Of a stretch of DNA of 64,000 nt, positions 53,804 to 64,000 are shown in pieces. The position numbers and the translations under genes are program-made. This stretch comes from Todiramphus chloris collaris (Eukaryota; Chordata; Aves; Coraciiformes; Alcedinidae): NCBI GenBank assembly GCA_025345505.1, contig JANVCC010000030.1, forward strand, positions 13,217,913 to 13,281,912, read 5' to 3'. Under the pieces are notes generated by a model. It was not told the origin of the DNA. It saw only the letters and a list, made by a program, of their open reading frames with translations, and searched no databases. The stretch's first letter is position 1; every line of letters starts with the position of its first letter.

Positions 53804-53966
53804 AAACATGAGCACCTCGTGCAGGTGGCACCCAGCCTTCCCGTACCCGAGATTTGGTTCCACAGATCAGGGATGCTCCAAAGATCCACCATCCACCTGC
53901 GGGTGCCATGGGGAGGGGGGGGACGCGGGTCCGGCAGTGCCCATGGGGTCCCCTGGGGCCGTGGGG

Positions 53967-56900
53967 TCAGCAGAAGAGGGGCAGGAAGAGGGTGGGCAGG
54001 AGCAGGGCCAGGGGGGTGATGTGGGTGCCAGGGGCAGAGTTTCGCTGGTGGCAGTCAGTGTAGGGCTCGAGGCAGGCGGCGTAGGCCATGACGTGGGCCA
54101 CACAGGTCTGCTCCTGCACCCCGTGGAAGAGGTGGGCCATGGGGCCCTTGGCCAGGATGGCCACGTCCTCGCCACCGTGGGTCTCCGAGTCGAGGGGCAC
54201 AACTGCCTGCTGCTTGTAGTCAAACTGCTCTGGGAAGGGGGGAGAAGGGGTTGAGGGGAGCAGCGGTGGCCCCTAGTCCCATCCCACCACCCAGCCACTA
54301 CCCCTGTATCCTCACTGGCTGTACTGTCATCCACATCAGGCCGGCTGGTGCCTGGGTATCCCGGGCCGTTCCCGTAGAGGATGGATGTGTAGTTCTTCAG
54401 GTCAGCGGCTTTTTTGGGGGCCAGACCTGGGGACAGCACAAAGAAGGTGGGGGATCAGCTAAGAAATCCCCATATCACCCCTCTGGCTGCAGCCAGGGTT
54501 CCCCAGAGCCAGCAGCGCCCAGCACAGGGGCATGGCCCAGTCTCAGCAGAAGGTCAGAGCCCTACCAAAGATGGAGGAGCCACGCAGGGTGTAGCCACCG
54601 AAGGAGAAGACGTGTGAGTGGTCAGCGGTGACGACAGTGAGGGTCTGCGCCTCGTCTGTCAATTTGCCTGCCCTCTCAATGGCTCTGTCGAACTCCACTG
54701 CCTCCGTCAGCGCCTTTTGGGCTTTGCCATCGTGGTGGCCGTGGTCAATCCTGCCACCTGCAGAGGGTCACCCACGATGGGCTGGGCACCAATGACAGCA
54801 CCCCCAACTCTTACCCCCACCCTGGGACATGGGACCATCCTCTCACCCACCCCAGAAGCACCAGCCCTGACTTACCTTCCACGAAGAGATAGAAGCCATT
54901 GGGGTTCCTGCTTAGGATGGTGATGGCCACCTCCATCATCTCCGTGAGCGACGGGTCCATGGTGGTGTTACGCACCTGATGATACTTCATGTCCGCGGGT
55001 TCAAAGAGGCCTGGGAGGGAAGGTATTGAGGACAGCCTCAGCACCTGCATGTGTCCTGGCAGCTGTTGAGTCCCAGCACACGGGACATTTGTTACCCATC
55101 AAATAGTTCACGCTGGCGTCAGCAGCAGCAGCCAACATCTCTGTCTTGTTCCAGACGTAGCGGGCACCCTGCGGGCAAATCCCACCAAGGGTTAGTGGGT
55201 GCCTGGCCCCGTGCCTGGTGGCAGGGGGCAGAGGACTGTCCCCACTGGGTCACCCACCTTCCGTGACTCCAGCCACATGTTGATGAGGTTATTCCCATCC
55301 TGGCGTATCCCGTTCTCTGTTTGGTAGGTTGGATACTCGGGGTCCGGTGTCCCGGTAGGGGTCATGTATTTCCGACCACCCCCCAGGATCACCTGGAAGG
55401 GACAAGAAGGGCGTAGTGTTAGTGGGCGTGCCTGGGGGGGGGGGGGGGTTGTCCACCCCTGTGACCCCCTCCCACGTGCCCACTCACATTGATGTCAACA
55501 TTGTGGACCAGCTGCCAGGCAATGTCCTTGCAGCCCTCTTTGCGGGCGTCTGCGGGCATGCTGGCATCCGCGTACCAGTTGCGGTTCACCACGTGGGCAT
55601 AGTTCCCCGAGGGCGATGCGTGCTGCACCCGCGTCGTCGTCACGATGCCCACTGCCTTCCCTGCAGTGCCCCCCTTGCCCCATCAGGCCCCGCAAAGGGT
55701 GACATGGGGTCCCCCACCATCAAGCCCTGGGATGTTCATGGCAGGGCAGCCCCTGGCACGACACCCCTTGTCCCCATGGGGTGCCCTTCAGTCCCGTGTC
55801 CCCCGTTACCAGCTTTGCGGGCTCGCTCCAGCACTGAGGTCACACTATTGCCCTCCGTGGTGTTGCACTGCGAGTGGCGGGCGGCCGCGCTCACGCCCAC
55901 CGTCTGGTAGTTGCCCTTGACGCCGCAGAGGTAGGCCGTGGCTGTCCCTGCGCTGTCAGGGACCTGCCGGTCCACGTTGTACGTCTGCCGGCGACACGCG
56001 CTGGGCTCAGGGCAGGGGGTGGTTGGCAGAGGCACTCAGCAGGGTGCCCACCCCCTCTCCCCGCCACATTCTCTCACCCGAAGACAAGGGTGGGATGTGC
56101 TGGGACCCTGCACGCCGCATACGTGCATCCCCGAGGTGCTTCTGTGCAGGCAACCCCACGGGCAGTACCCTGGCCCCATGCCCAGCATGGCAGGATTTAC
56201 CTTGGAGAGAGCCACGTAGGGGAAGGCGTCCAGGGCGAGGGGCGTCTCAGGGCCCAGCTTCCCCTGTTGCTGCCCCTTTAGGATGCGGGTGGCCGTGATG
56301 GTGGGGATCCCGAATCCTGGGTGAGGAGAGAGGGTCCCAGTCACCTTCTGAACCAAGTGCCCCCCCCCCATATCCCACTCCATGGGGCACAGGCCGTGCC
56401 AGCCTGCCCGCAGGAGCTGCCAGCAGGACTCACCATCCCCGAGGAAGAGGATGAGGTTTTTGGCTTGGCTTATCCTGGGCTGGATATTGATGGAAGCCTT
56501 AATGGCGTCAGCTGCCGCCTTGTTCCAGAAGACCGGCTTCTCCTCCTCCACTGGGACAGGGCAGCACGCATCAGTCCCATCTCAGCAGCACCTGCATTCC
56601 TGGGGCACCCACATCCCTGGGGCACCCACATCTCAGGGGTACTCATTCCCTGGGCATCCCCATGCTGGGGACTCCTCTAACATGGACCAAGAGGGCCAGG
56701 GTGTTGTTTGGGGTGGTGGAAGATCATGTCGGTTTGCATCCACTGCCCAGCCCAGGGGTTCTGAGGCAGGAAAGGAGGGGGCCAGCAGAAAAGGACGTGA
56801 TGGGGAGTTATCTGGCAGGTGGGATTGGGCCAAGTTCATAGCAGGGAGCAGTGGAGGTGGAAGGCACTTCCCTCAGACCCCCTCAGACCCCCTCAGCCCA

Positions 56901-57185
56901 GAATCAAGCAGAAATCTGACCCCACAGGGCAAAACTGGCTCAAGGACACCAGAAAAACAGGAGTAATGCCTGATAACCCTTGCAGAGCTGGGCAGCCCCT
57001 GCTCCCCATGCCAAACCCTCCCCGTGGCCAGCCAGGCTGGTGCCCTTCCAGGTGCCCCACCTCCCCAGGCACCCATTGCAGCCAGATGGGTGCCCGGCTC
57101 CATCCTTGTCCCCACCTGGGATGACAGCAGTGCTGAGCCCTGCCCAGAGAGCCAGGCAGAGGGTGAAGGGTGCCAGGAGCTGCAT
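53967..57185 (-). CDS. ALPI: Intestinal-type alkaline phosphatase, copy 1
   Basis: GPI-anchored dimeric zinc/magnesium phosphomonoesterase of the ALPI/ALPP/ALPG group. Eleven coding exons (minus): 57116-57185, 56434-56550, 56201-56316, 55810-55984, 55488-55660, 55258-55392, 55096-55168, 54876-55010, 54566-54757, 54316-54426, 53967-54229. Phases close on 519 residues. The signal peptide begins [16 protein letters not shown]. Catalytic features: FLGDG (metal Asp), [14 protein letters not shown] (nucleophile Ser), [19 protein letters not shown] (Mg Glu331, Zn Asp336 and His), [13 protein letters not shown] and ETHGGEDV. The C-terminus is hydrophobic after a small-residue stretch, as for GPI addition. 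All key residues are present. Tandem with copy 2. Which of the two corresponds to mammalian ALPI cannot be decided, since mammalian copies duplicated separately; the symbol marks the family. Confidence 0.93.
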
Positions 57186-57913
57186 GGTGAGATCCGGTAG
57201 CCCAACGCTGCTGGCAGTGTCTGCAGCTCTAGCAGATGTGGGGAGGAACTTTGGACCAGGACCAGCCCTTGTGGGGTACGTGGAGAGATTTGTCACAACT
57301 CCGATAGCCTGGTCTCCTGACAGGCAGCCTGCACAAAGGCCGTGGGGCTGGGCTGCTGGCATTTCCTTGGCACACCACCTTATTGCTGCTGGGATATGGA
57401 TGGACTTCGGGTGCAAACAAGGGGCAAGAGCATGGGCAGTGCCTGGCAGGTATCATTGCCTGCTCTGGATACTGTGCTGTGGTCCCAAGCTGGGGGGTGG
57501 AGGGGAATCCCCTGGACCAGGGTGCCATGAGCAGCACTAAGCATTGGACCTGGGGCAACTTGGGTATCAGGAGCACCTGGGGCACTCGTGCTCTGAGCAG
57601 CCCTGCTCTCTGCCCAGCACTTGCTTGAGCAATAAAACCAGGGATGTGGACTAAATCTGCTCCTTGCTCAGCCCTTGCCAGGAAGGTACCAACCCTTGTG
57701 TACTGTGCCCCAGTCTGGAAAAGCTGGGGGTCACACAGGACCTCCCCTCACCCTCATTTCATCATCTCTTCATCCCAGGGCCTCCAGTGCTGGTCTGGGG
57801 GGTGGAATTAGGAGTCATGACCACCCTGGGAAACTGAGGCACAGGGCAGCATTATAGGAGGGGACCACTGCTGCAAACCCTCACATGGCAGACAGGAGAC
57901 GACCAATCTGTGT
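57186..57913. other. Spacer between the two alkaline phosphatases
   Basis: About 730 bases between the start of copy 1 and the poly(A) signal of copy 2, on the same strand. It should contain the copy 1 promoter; no clear TATA box was found. A plus-strand AATAAA near 57630 has no plus-strand gene to serve. Confidence 0.5.
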
Positions 57914-57919
57914 TTTATT
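57914..57919 (-). terminator. Alkaline phosphatase 2 poly(A) signal
   Basis: AATAAA on the minus strand about 120 nt after the stop codon of the second phosphatase. Confidence 0.75.
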
Positions 57920-58040
57920 GCATCCCTTGATCCTGGCCACAGTGGGGACCCAGCTGCCAAGACCCTTGATGGGGTGGCTGTGGGTGGCTCAGGGCACAGG
58001 TTGAGCAGCCTGGGTTGAAGCAGGGCTCTGCCGGGGGCTT

Positions 58041-61000
58041 TCAGCCCCCCACCACATGGGCAGCCACGCAGAGGGCCAGGAGGGTGAGCAGGGGTTGTGG
58101 GAAGCACTGGATGCCATGGGAAGCCCTGCGGGCTGCCCCACACCCAGGCTCAGCAGCATAGGGTTCGAGGCAGGCGGCGTAGGCCATGGCATGGGCGATA
58201 TAGTGCTGCTCCTGCACCCCATGGAAGAGGTGGGCCATGGGTCCCTGGGCCAGCACCACCACGTCCTCACCGCTGTGGGTCTCTGCCTCCAGGGGCACGG
58301 CTGCCTGCTGCCTGTAGTCCTTGTCCTCTGCAGGGGAGGCAGAAGAAATGGGGCTGGGGGCAGCAGGCTCCCCTATCCATCGCAGGGATGGGGGAGCAGC
58401 TCCCATCACCCTGGCACTGAGGCATGTGGTGGCACAGGGGCCTGATGCTGCCCCAGTGGCTGTGCCCAGGGGATGTTACCCCACAGCATCCTGCACCCCC
58501 ATCCCCAGCAGACTCCTACCTGCAGCAGGCAGGCTGGCAGCCGGGCGGCCCCCGTCACGGATGCTGTAGCCAGGACCATTGCCATAGAGGATGCTGGTGT
58601 AGGCTCGCTTGTCCTTGGCTTTCGTGGGGGCCAGCCCTTGCACAAGGAAAGACATTGTCACCCCCTGTCCTGGCCAGGTACCTCTCCTCAGCTCCCTGCC
58701 CTGGCCGGACCAGCCTTCGCTGGGAACAAAGAGGGAGGAGTAGGAACAGGGATGATCGTTGCCCCTCCCTGAGACCCACCAAAGATGGAAGTTCCACGTA
58801 GTGTGTTGCCCCCAAAGGTAAAGACATGGGAGTGATCGGCTGTCACCACAGTCAGGGTGTTGGAGGGGGACGTGAGCTCGCCTGCCCGTGCCACCGCCCG
58901 GTCCAGCATGACAGCCTCCATCAGCGCCTGCTTGGCCTTGCCACTGTGATGGCCGTGGTCAATTCTGCCACTTGCATGGGGAATGAAGACGTCACCTTCT
59001 CTCTGGTCCCTTGGGATGCCCACCCACTCCCAGGACCTGCATCCCACCCCAGCCCCATCCATGCTGCCTGCCTGGGGCTACTTATCTTCCACAAAGAGGA
59101 AGAAGCCGTTGGGGTTCCTGCGCAGGATGCGAATGGCCTTTTCAGTCATCTCCACAATGGAGGGGTCTGTGGAAGTGTTGCGGTTCAGCTCGTACTTCAT
59201 GTCCTTGGGCTCAAAGAGGCCTGGGGGAGTGGGGCAGAGAGGGTCTGTGCTGGGGCTGCTTCATGCCCACAGCAGCACCCTCAGAGTGGCAAGGAGGAAG
59301 AAGTGTTGCTGGTGGTACAGGCAGTGATGCTCTTACCCATCAGGTGGCTCACAGAGTCATCCTCGACTGCATCCAGGCCCTTCTTGTCCCAGACATAGCG
59401 GGCACCCTGACAGCAAGAACAAGGCCGATGCCAATGGCACATGCACCACGCCCGGCATCATGTCCCCTCCACAATGGCACAGTACCTGCTTGGCACTCAG
59501 CCAGTCAGCGATCAAATTGAGGCCATCCTTCCTGGTGCCATTCTGAGATGAGTCCGACGGGTACTCGGGGTCCAGGGTCTGCTTGGGAGTCATGTACATC
59601 CGCCCGCCACCCAGGATCACCTGTTGGGGAGGGGGCTCAGCAGACCCTCCCAACGTGTCCAGTGTCCCCTCCCTCCCACACCCGCTCCCCAGCTCACGTT
59701 GATGTCCGTGTTGTGCACCAGCTGGTAGGAGATGTCCTTGCAGCCATCCCTCAACGCCTCCTTGGGCATGTTGGCATCGGCGTACCAGCTCCGGCTGGCC
59801 GAGTGGGCATAGGCTGCCCCAGGGGACGCGTGCTGCACCCGCGTGGTTGTCACGATGCCCACGGACTTTCCTGCAGCGCGGGCAAGGGTTTACAGGGAGC
59901 CCGTCCAGCCCCGCACAGCATGGGATGGCCATGTCATGCCAGGCTCTCTGACAGGGTTGCCCACTGCCCCATACCTGCCAGCCTGGCCCTGTGCAGGATG
60001 GAGTCCACCTCATTTCCAAAGGCAGTGCGGCATTTGCCGTAGACGGCTGCCCCACTCAACCCCAGCGTCTTGGCATTGGCCTTCACCCCACAGAGGTAGG
60101 CTGTGCCTGTGCCAGCACTGTCGGGCACCTGCCGGTCAATGGTGTAGGTCTGGAAGCAAGCAGGGGTCAGTGGGATTTTGGACAGGGGCAGCAGAGCCTT
60201 CCCCCAGGCCTGCCCCACTCACCTTGGCCAGGGCCACATGGGGAAAGGTCTCCATGGCCAAGACACTCTCCTCGCCCGAGCCACCAGCCAGCTGCCCCTT
60301 GTAGATCCGAGCCGCCGACATGGTGGGCAGCCCCATGCCTGTGGGCAGAGCAGGTCCATGGGGTGGAAAGGGGCCAGCACCTGGGACAGTCTGGCTCTTC
60401 CCAGGCATTGGCCAGGGCCAGCTGGGGAGGAGGGGATCTGCACCAGCTCCATCTTCTCACCAGACATGCCCCCTGGCTGCTGTGGAGCTGTGGGGCCTGT
60501 CTGGGACTAAGGGGACTCACCGTCACCCACAAACAGAATGATGTTTTTGGCCCGACGTGACGCTGGCTGCAGAGCCAGGGCCAACTGCAGCCTCCTCCTG
60601 GCCCCTTCATTCCAGTATCCTGGGGTCTTTTCAGCGTCTGGAGGTGAGAGCAGAGCTGGGGGCATGCGGGGGTACTAGGCACCCCAAGGGGCCCCAGGTG
60701 CAACCCCTCTGGAGACCAAGGTGGGCATCTTTACCCAATTTAGCTGCTCTGAGGCCCCTTCATGGGCGCCTTAGAGGGTACAGGAGCCCTTTGGGGATCA
60801 TCCCAGTCTTAGGTAACCCTGGTATTGCCCAGAGCCTATCTGCAGAGGGGGGAAACTGAGGCATAGTTTAACAGGGAAGTTCCTCATGCCTCTCAGCAGA
60901 GGGGGTAAGGTGCCCAAGCCCCCACAGCGAGCGTGCCATGTCCAGAAAACCCCAGGACCTGCTTTGGTGGGGTCTGAGACAAAGCCCTTCAAAGGATGGG

Positions 61001-61229
61001 GTCTCAAACCACCCTGAGGTGACCCAGAGGGTTTGCCTTTACTGGTATCCCATGGGTAGGTGACAAGGTCCCCAGAGACCCCCAAGGAAGTGGCACCAGC
61101 ACCCCCCACCAAGGGCTCCTACCCACCCCATCCCACATTTCCCCTGTCACCTGAGGCTGAAGCAGCAAGCTGGGGAAGGAGGCAAAGAAAGCAGATTCCA
61201 GGGGAGAGCAGCTGCCCCACGATGCCCAT
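58041..61229 (-). CDS. Intestinal-type alkaline phosphatase, copy 2, with shifted splice sites
   Basis: Second tandem ALP. Eleven exons (minus): 61151-61229, 60521-60637, 60223-60338, 59975-60149, 59698-59870, 59486-59620, 59337-59406, 59082-59220, 58780-58970, 58520-58636, 58041-58327, giving 532 residues. The first exon was found from its phase and signal peptide ([20 protein letters not shown]). Key motifs: [54 protein letters not shown], hydrophobic C-terminus. Intron 8 is odd: the ancestral GT donor is AT and the ancestral AG acceptor is AA; using GT 4 nt downstream and AG 1 nt downstream keeps frame and changes E-G-G-R to E333-D-N-G-R. All other exons are open and in phase, so the gene is probably expressed, with possible altered magnesium binding. 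More diverged than copy 1; a decaying copy is the alternative. Confidence 0.85.
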
Positions 61230-62726
61230 CCCGGCTCCCTTCTCAAATGCTGCCTGTGGCCAGGGCACTGGGACAGCTCTTTATGGCCCTTCCCTGTCCC
61301 ATCAGCCCCACCACGGGGTGAGACGATGGGCTGATAACATTCAGGGACTATCTCCTGGCCCTGCCCAGGGGCCTCTCCGTGGCCCCAGCCTCCCTGGGGC
61401 CATCCCTGCCCCCACCAGCGAGGGAGGACTTCCAACCCATCCCTAGGGACCAGGGCACCCTGTGGCCCCCAGCCCCCATGGGGTGTTTGCTGTGGGACCC
61501 CAGGGAGTGGCAGGGACACCACAGGGCAAAGTGCTGTTTTTGCAGACAGGATGAGCTGGGCTGGGCTGGATTGGCCTTGTTTTCCCTGAGACAAACCCGA
61601 GGAGGGGGACACAGGGCTGAAGGGTAGGAGAAAGACATTTTGCCTTTGGTGTCCGTGTCCTCAGGTCCCCTGTCGCAGGGGACACAGCCACACATGGCCT
61701 GTCAGGCCCTGGGACAGCTGGTGCCTGACATGCTGGGCACAGCGGGGCAGCCTGTGCCAGGCCACCCGCACAGCGAGGTACCTGCTGTGGGAAGGGCAAA
61801 GCCACACATCACCAGCACCCCGTGAGGAGAAGGACATCTAGAGGGAACAGGCTGCTCCCACTGCTCCCATATCCAAAGGTGACGTCCACCTGTGGTTGCA
61901 CCAGGACACCTGCAAGGATTCTGCCAGTAGGGCAGCCTCTGGGGACTGCGGGCAGCCCCGACAGCTCTGAGGGCTCAGCAGCTCCTGGGGAGCGTGTTGT
62001 ACTCAGCCCTGAGCCATCCCAGGGCCCGATCCTGAGCTGGGCAGCCTGGGTTTGGCCAGCTCCTGGCTCCTGCAAAGGGCAGCTGTGTCTGTGCCATGGC
62101 CACATACGTCACCACTGATGAGGCAGAGTGAGGCAGGGCCCCCTCCCTGCCTGCATCCTTCTGACTGGATGCCAATCCCTTCACCAGTTGCCACTCAGGG
62201 CTCCCCATCCCTACAGAGGTGATGAAATGGAGGCTGCCAGAGCAGCCCCTGCACCCAGAGACATCCTGCATGGCATGGGTGGGGGACAGGGGGACGGGCA
62301 GGAGGCAGAGGTGCCTGGACACTGTAGAGGGATTGGTCAGTCCGCGAGGGGCTTGATGCTCCCTTGAGAAGCAGGGAGAAGCAAGGACGTGGTGTGGTGC
62401 TGCAGGGTCCCCAGGCAAGGGTAGGCTGCAGACCAGGGTGTGAAGGGCTGGAGCAGACACCTGGTGACTCCTGGTGAAGGCTCAGCCTGAGGGATTAGCA
62501 CATGTCCCCCTGCTCCCCAAGATCCCCCAGGCCCTCTGGCCCAGCACACTGTGGGGCTGCGGGAGGCACTGAGGTTGCTTGGATTTCACAGTGCCAGGAA
62601 GCAGCAGGCAGGGAAAGGCACAGGGTTGCCTGGGAGATGAGTTACTGCTGGGATTCCTGGCCAGGACCATGTGGAGAGGACAAAATAAAACCTGCACGAG
62701 CCCCCAATGCAGCTGCTGACCCGGCT
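61230..62726. other. Spacer between alkaline phosphatase 2 and the DIS3L2-like 3' end
   Basis: No coding exon is supported. A minus-strand CATAAAG sits about 50-55 nt upstream of the copy 2 start codon (61278-61285) and could be its TATA element. The rest is GC-rich unique sequence. A plus-strand AATAAA near 62684 has no associated plus-strand gene. Confidence 0.5.
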
Positions 62727-62732
62727 TTTATT
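62727..62732 (-). terminator. DIS3L2: Poly(A) signal of the DIS3L2-like gene
   Basis: AATAAA on the minus strand, about 430 nt after the stop codon at 63160. It defines a normal-length 3' UTR for the gene entering from the right. Confidence 0.6.
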
Positions 62733-63159
62733 ACATGACACACAACCCTGCAAGAAACCCTCCTGCATGGCCCCACGGCCGCATCTCACTGCATCCCACC
62801 ACAGTCCACCCGGGACAGTGGAGCTGACCCCTCTCCACTTCTGGGGACACACATCCCCACTCGGCCCTCACCATAGGCACCCAAATGCTGAGGATGGACA
62901 CCACCACCTTAAAAAAAAATTAATGAAAGCATCAAGCTAAAAATATCTGGAAGTAGAAATGCTCTGCCTGGGGCAGGCTCAAACCCTGAGCCCAGCTCCC
63001 AGACAGAATTAAAATCCAAACCAGAAATAAAACGGCATCGGTTTTAAAACTCAAACCCCCAAACTCCTTGTGGGTCCTCCCTGTCCCTGGCAGGTGCTGG
63101 TGCAGGGCCCTGGAGATGGGCAAGCGTTGGCAGTGAGGAGCATGTGCAGCCCAGGGTGC

Positions 63160-63258
63160 TCACTTCTCTGAGCTCGGTCTCTTGAGCAGGGCACTGTACT
63201 TGAGTGGGACGCTGTCTGACGTCAACACGACCTCCACCAGCGTGAAAATGGTGATCAC
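63160..63258 (-). CDS. DIS3L2: Probable terminal coding exon of DIS3L2
   Basis: DIS3L2 is an exosome-independent 3'-5' exoribonuclease that degrades uridylated RNAs. Only the last 32 codons and stop are identified here. The exon follows a strong pyrimidine tract and an AAG acceptor, opens with V-I-T-I-F-T-L-V-E-V-V-L and ends L-K-Y-S-A-L-L-K-R-P-S-S-E-K then TGA. The hydrophobic strand followed by LKRP resembles the human DIS3L2 C-terminus as I remember it. Human DIS3L2 is the neighbour beyond the alkaline phosphatases with the matching orientation. The exon is short, so the name depends on synteny as much as sequence. No upstream exon was found in the last 740 bases. Confidence 0.6.
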   Translation of the reverse strand: MITIFTLVEVVLTSDSVPLKYSALLKRPSSEK

Positions 63259-64000
63259 CTTCAGCAAGGGAGACAAAGATGGAGAGAAAAAGGTTTTTCA
63301 GGTGGCTTGGCTTTGCACTGGGGTGAAGCTGGCTTTCGCTGCCTCCACTGTGGCACCCATCAGGAGCTCGGAATGGGGCAGGATGGCTTCAGAGAGTCCA
63401 GGGTCCTCCTGGGGCTGAAGGCAGCTTAAAACATCCTCACTTATTCCAGCCTCATCAGGTCCCAGTTTTACTCTCTACACAGTGCAGGAAGAAGTGTGGC
63501 TGACTGTGCCCTCAGCTTTGGATCCCAGCCTCCCCTAAAGCCCACCTGAGTCTCCCTTCATGTCATCCCTTAATGAAGCAACTTGGCCAAGTGCTAACGG
63601 TGAGCTGAGGTGAGAAGGGCTTTCCACATGATGCTGAGCATTTTCTCAGCATCTTGCAAGGAGGGGAACGATACCCTCCCCATGCTCCCACAGTAAGGAG
63701 AGGCCTCAGAAGGCAGCACGATGGATGAGAGAGACCCAAGGGAATGAAGACCCCAGAAAATCAATCCCTCCTGTTGAGGAACAGGAAGCAGCACTGACAC
63801 CTCCCTGCTCCTCTGACTCCCATCAATTCCTGCAATCCAGTGGATGAGAAGTGTGAAGTACCGGGCAGGTCTGTCCTCCGGGCGCTGCTAATGGGCTGTC
63901 TAGGATGCTAGGGAGGGGCAGCCCCCAGGCCTCGGCCAGGTATTTGGGGCCTTTGCCTGCTGGATACCATCTCCAAGCCCTGGGCTGGGGCAGGGTTCGG
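63259..64000. other. Intron sequence of the DIS3L2-like gene
   Basis: Right of the terminal exon up to the window end I see no further exon. It is presumably the last intron of the gene, which continues beyond the window. Confidence 0.45.

Larger units (their letters stand above)
53048..53966. other. Convergent 3' ends of ECEL1 and alkaline phosphatase 1
   Basis: The ECEL1 and phosphatase stop codons face each other 919 bases apart. The plus-strand AATAAA at 53661 and the minus-strand AATAAA at 53798-53803 leave only about 100 bases between predicted cleavage points. The space is 3' UTR of both genes; no further gene. Confidence 0.7.

Noticed and set aside
59082-59086. AT-AC (U12-type) intron in alkaline phosphatase 2
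   Set aside because: The donor ATAAGT lacks the U12 consensus ATATCCTT, the acceptor is AA/AG not AC, and using the old positions breaks the frame. The shifted GT-AG pair closes it.
62681-62690. Plus-strand AATAAA near 62684 as the end of a plus-strand gene
   Set aside because: No plus-strand coding exon lies upstream between the phosphatases and this point. The signal is likely chance.

Overview
The window is vertebrate nuclear DNA, most likely from a bird. Short introns, high GC, many CpG-rich stretches and minisatellites, and no recognisable transposon bodies suit an avian microchromosome. The gene order is the one flanking CHRND-CHRNG on human 2q37.1, read backwards: (EIF4E2 side) CHRNG, CHRND, PRSS56, an SLC12A9-family gene, ECEL1, two tandem alkaline phosphatases, then the 3' end of what looks like DIS3L2. 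The AChR proteins resemble chicken but clearly differ from it as I remember it, so the species is probably not chicken. Species assignment is inference.

Layout. 1-8.0 kb is gene-poor and less GC-rich, with two AT-rich islands. 8.2-17.7 kb holds the gamma and delta muscle acetylcholine receptor subunits on the minus strand, 12 coding exons each, all frames closing. 18.4-25.5 kb is the secreted serine protease PRSS56 (minus, 16 coding exons modelled). 25.5-28.3 kb is a very GC-rich head-to-head spacer with a 400-base assembly gap. 28.3-37.1 kb is a complete 13-exon SLC12A9-like transporter (plus). 37-44 kb is a long spacer with several AT-rich islands and, near 42.4-43.1 kb, a CpG-rich repeat that probably holds the ECEL1 promoter. 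44.2-53.7 kb is ECEL1 (plus, 17 coding exons). 54-57 kb and 58-61 kb are two intestinal-type alkaline phosphatases (minus, 11 exons each). At 63.2 kb lies a terminal exon that fits DIS3L2 (minus).

The genes form a conserved syntenic block, not one pathway. CHRNG and CHRND are co-expressed partners in the fetal-type muscle receptor. ECEL1 is a neuronal M13 peptidase-like protein needed for motor-nerve branching in mouse. The phosphatases are GPI-anchored ectoenzymes.

Strongest observations: (1) an intact SLC12A9-family gene at the 2q37-type locus. Because GIGYF2 (2q37) and GIGYF1 (7q22, near human SLC12A9) are paralogues, it looks like an ohnologue lost at this locus in mammals. (2) PRSS56 carries the same six-cysteine module on both sides of its protease domain, each in its own phase-1/phase-1 exon with identical spacing of the last five cysteines. 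(3) In the second phosphatase both terminal G bases of intron 8 are changed to A, yet new sites 4 nt and 1 nt away restore frame and add one residue beside the metal site. (4) The probable ECEL1 first exon runs into a minisatellite that repeats a splice-donor-like motif.
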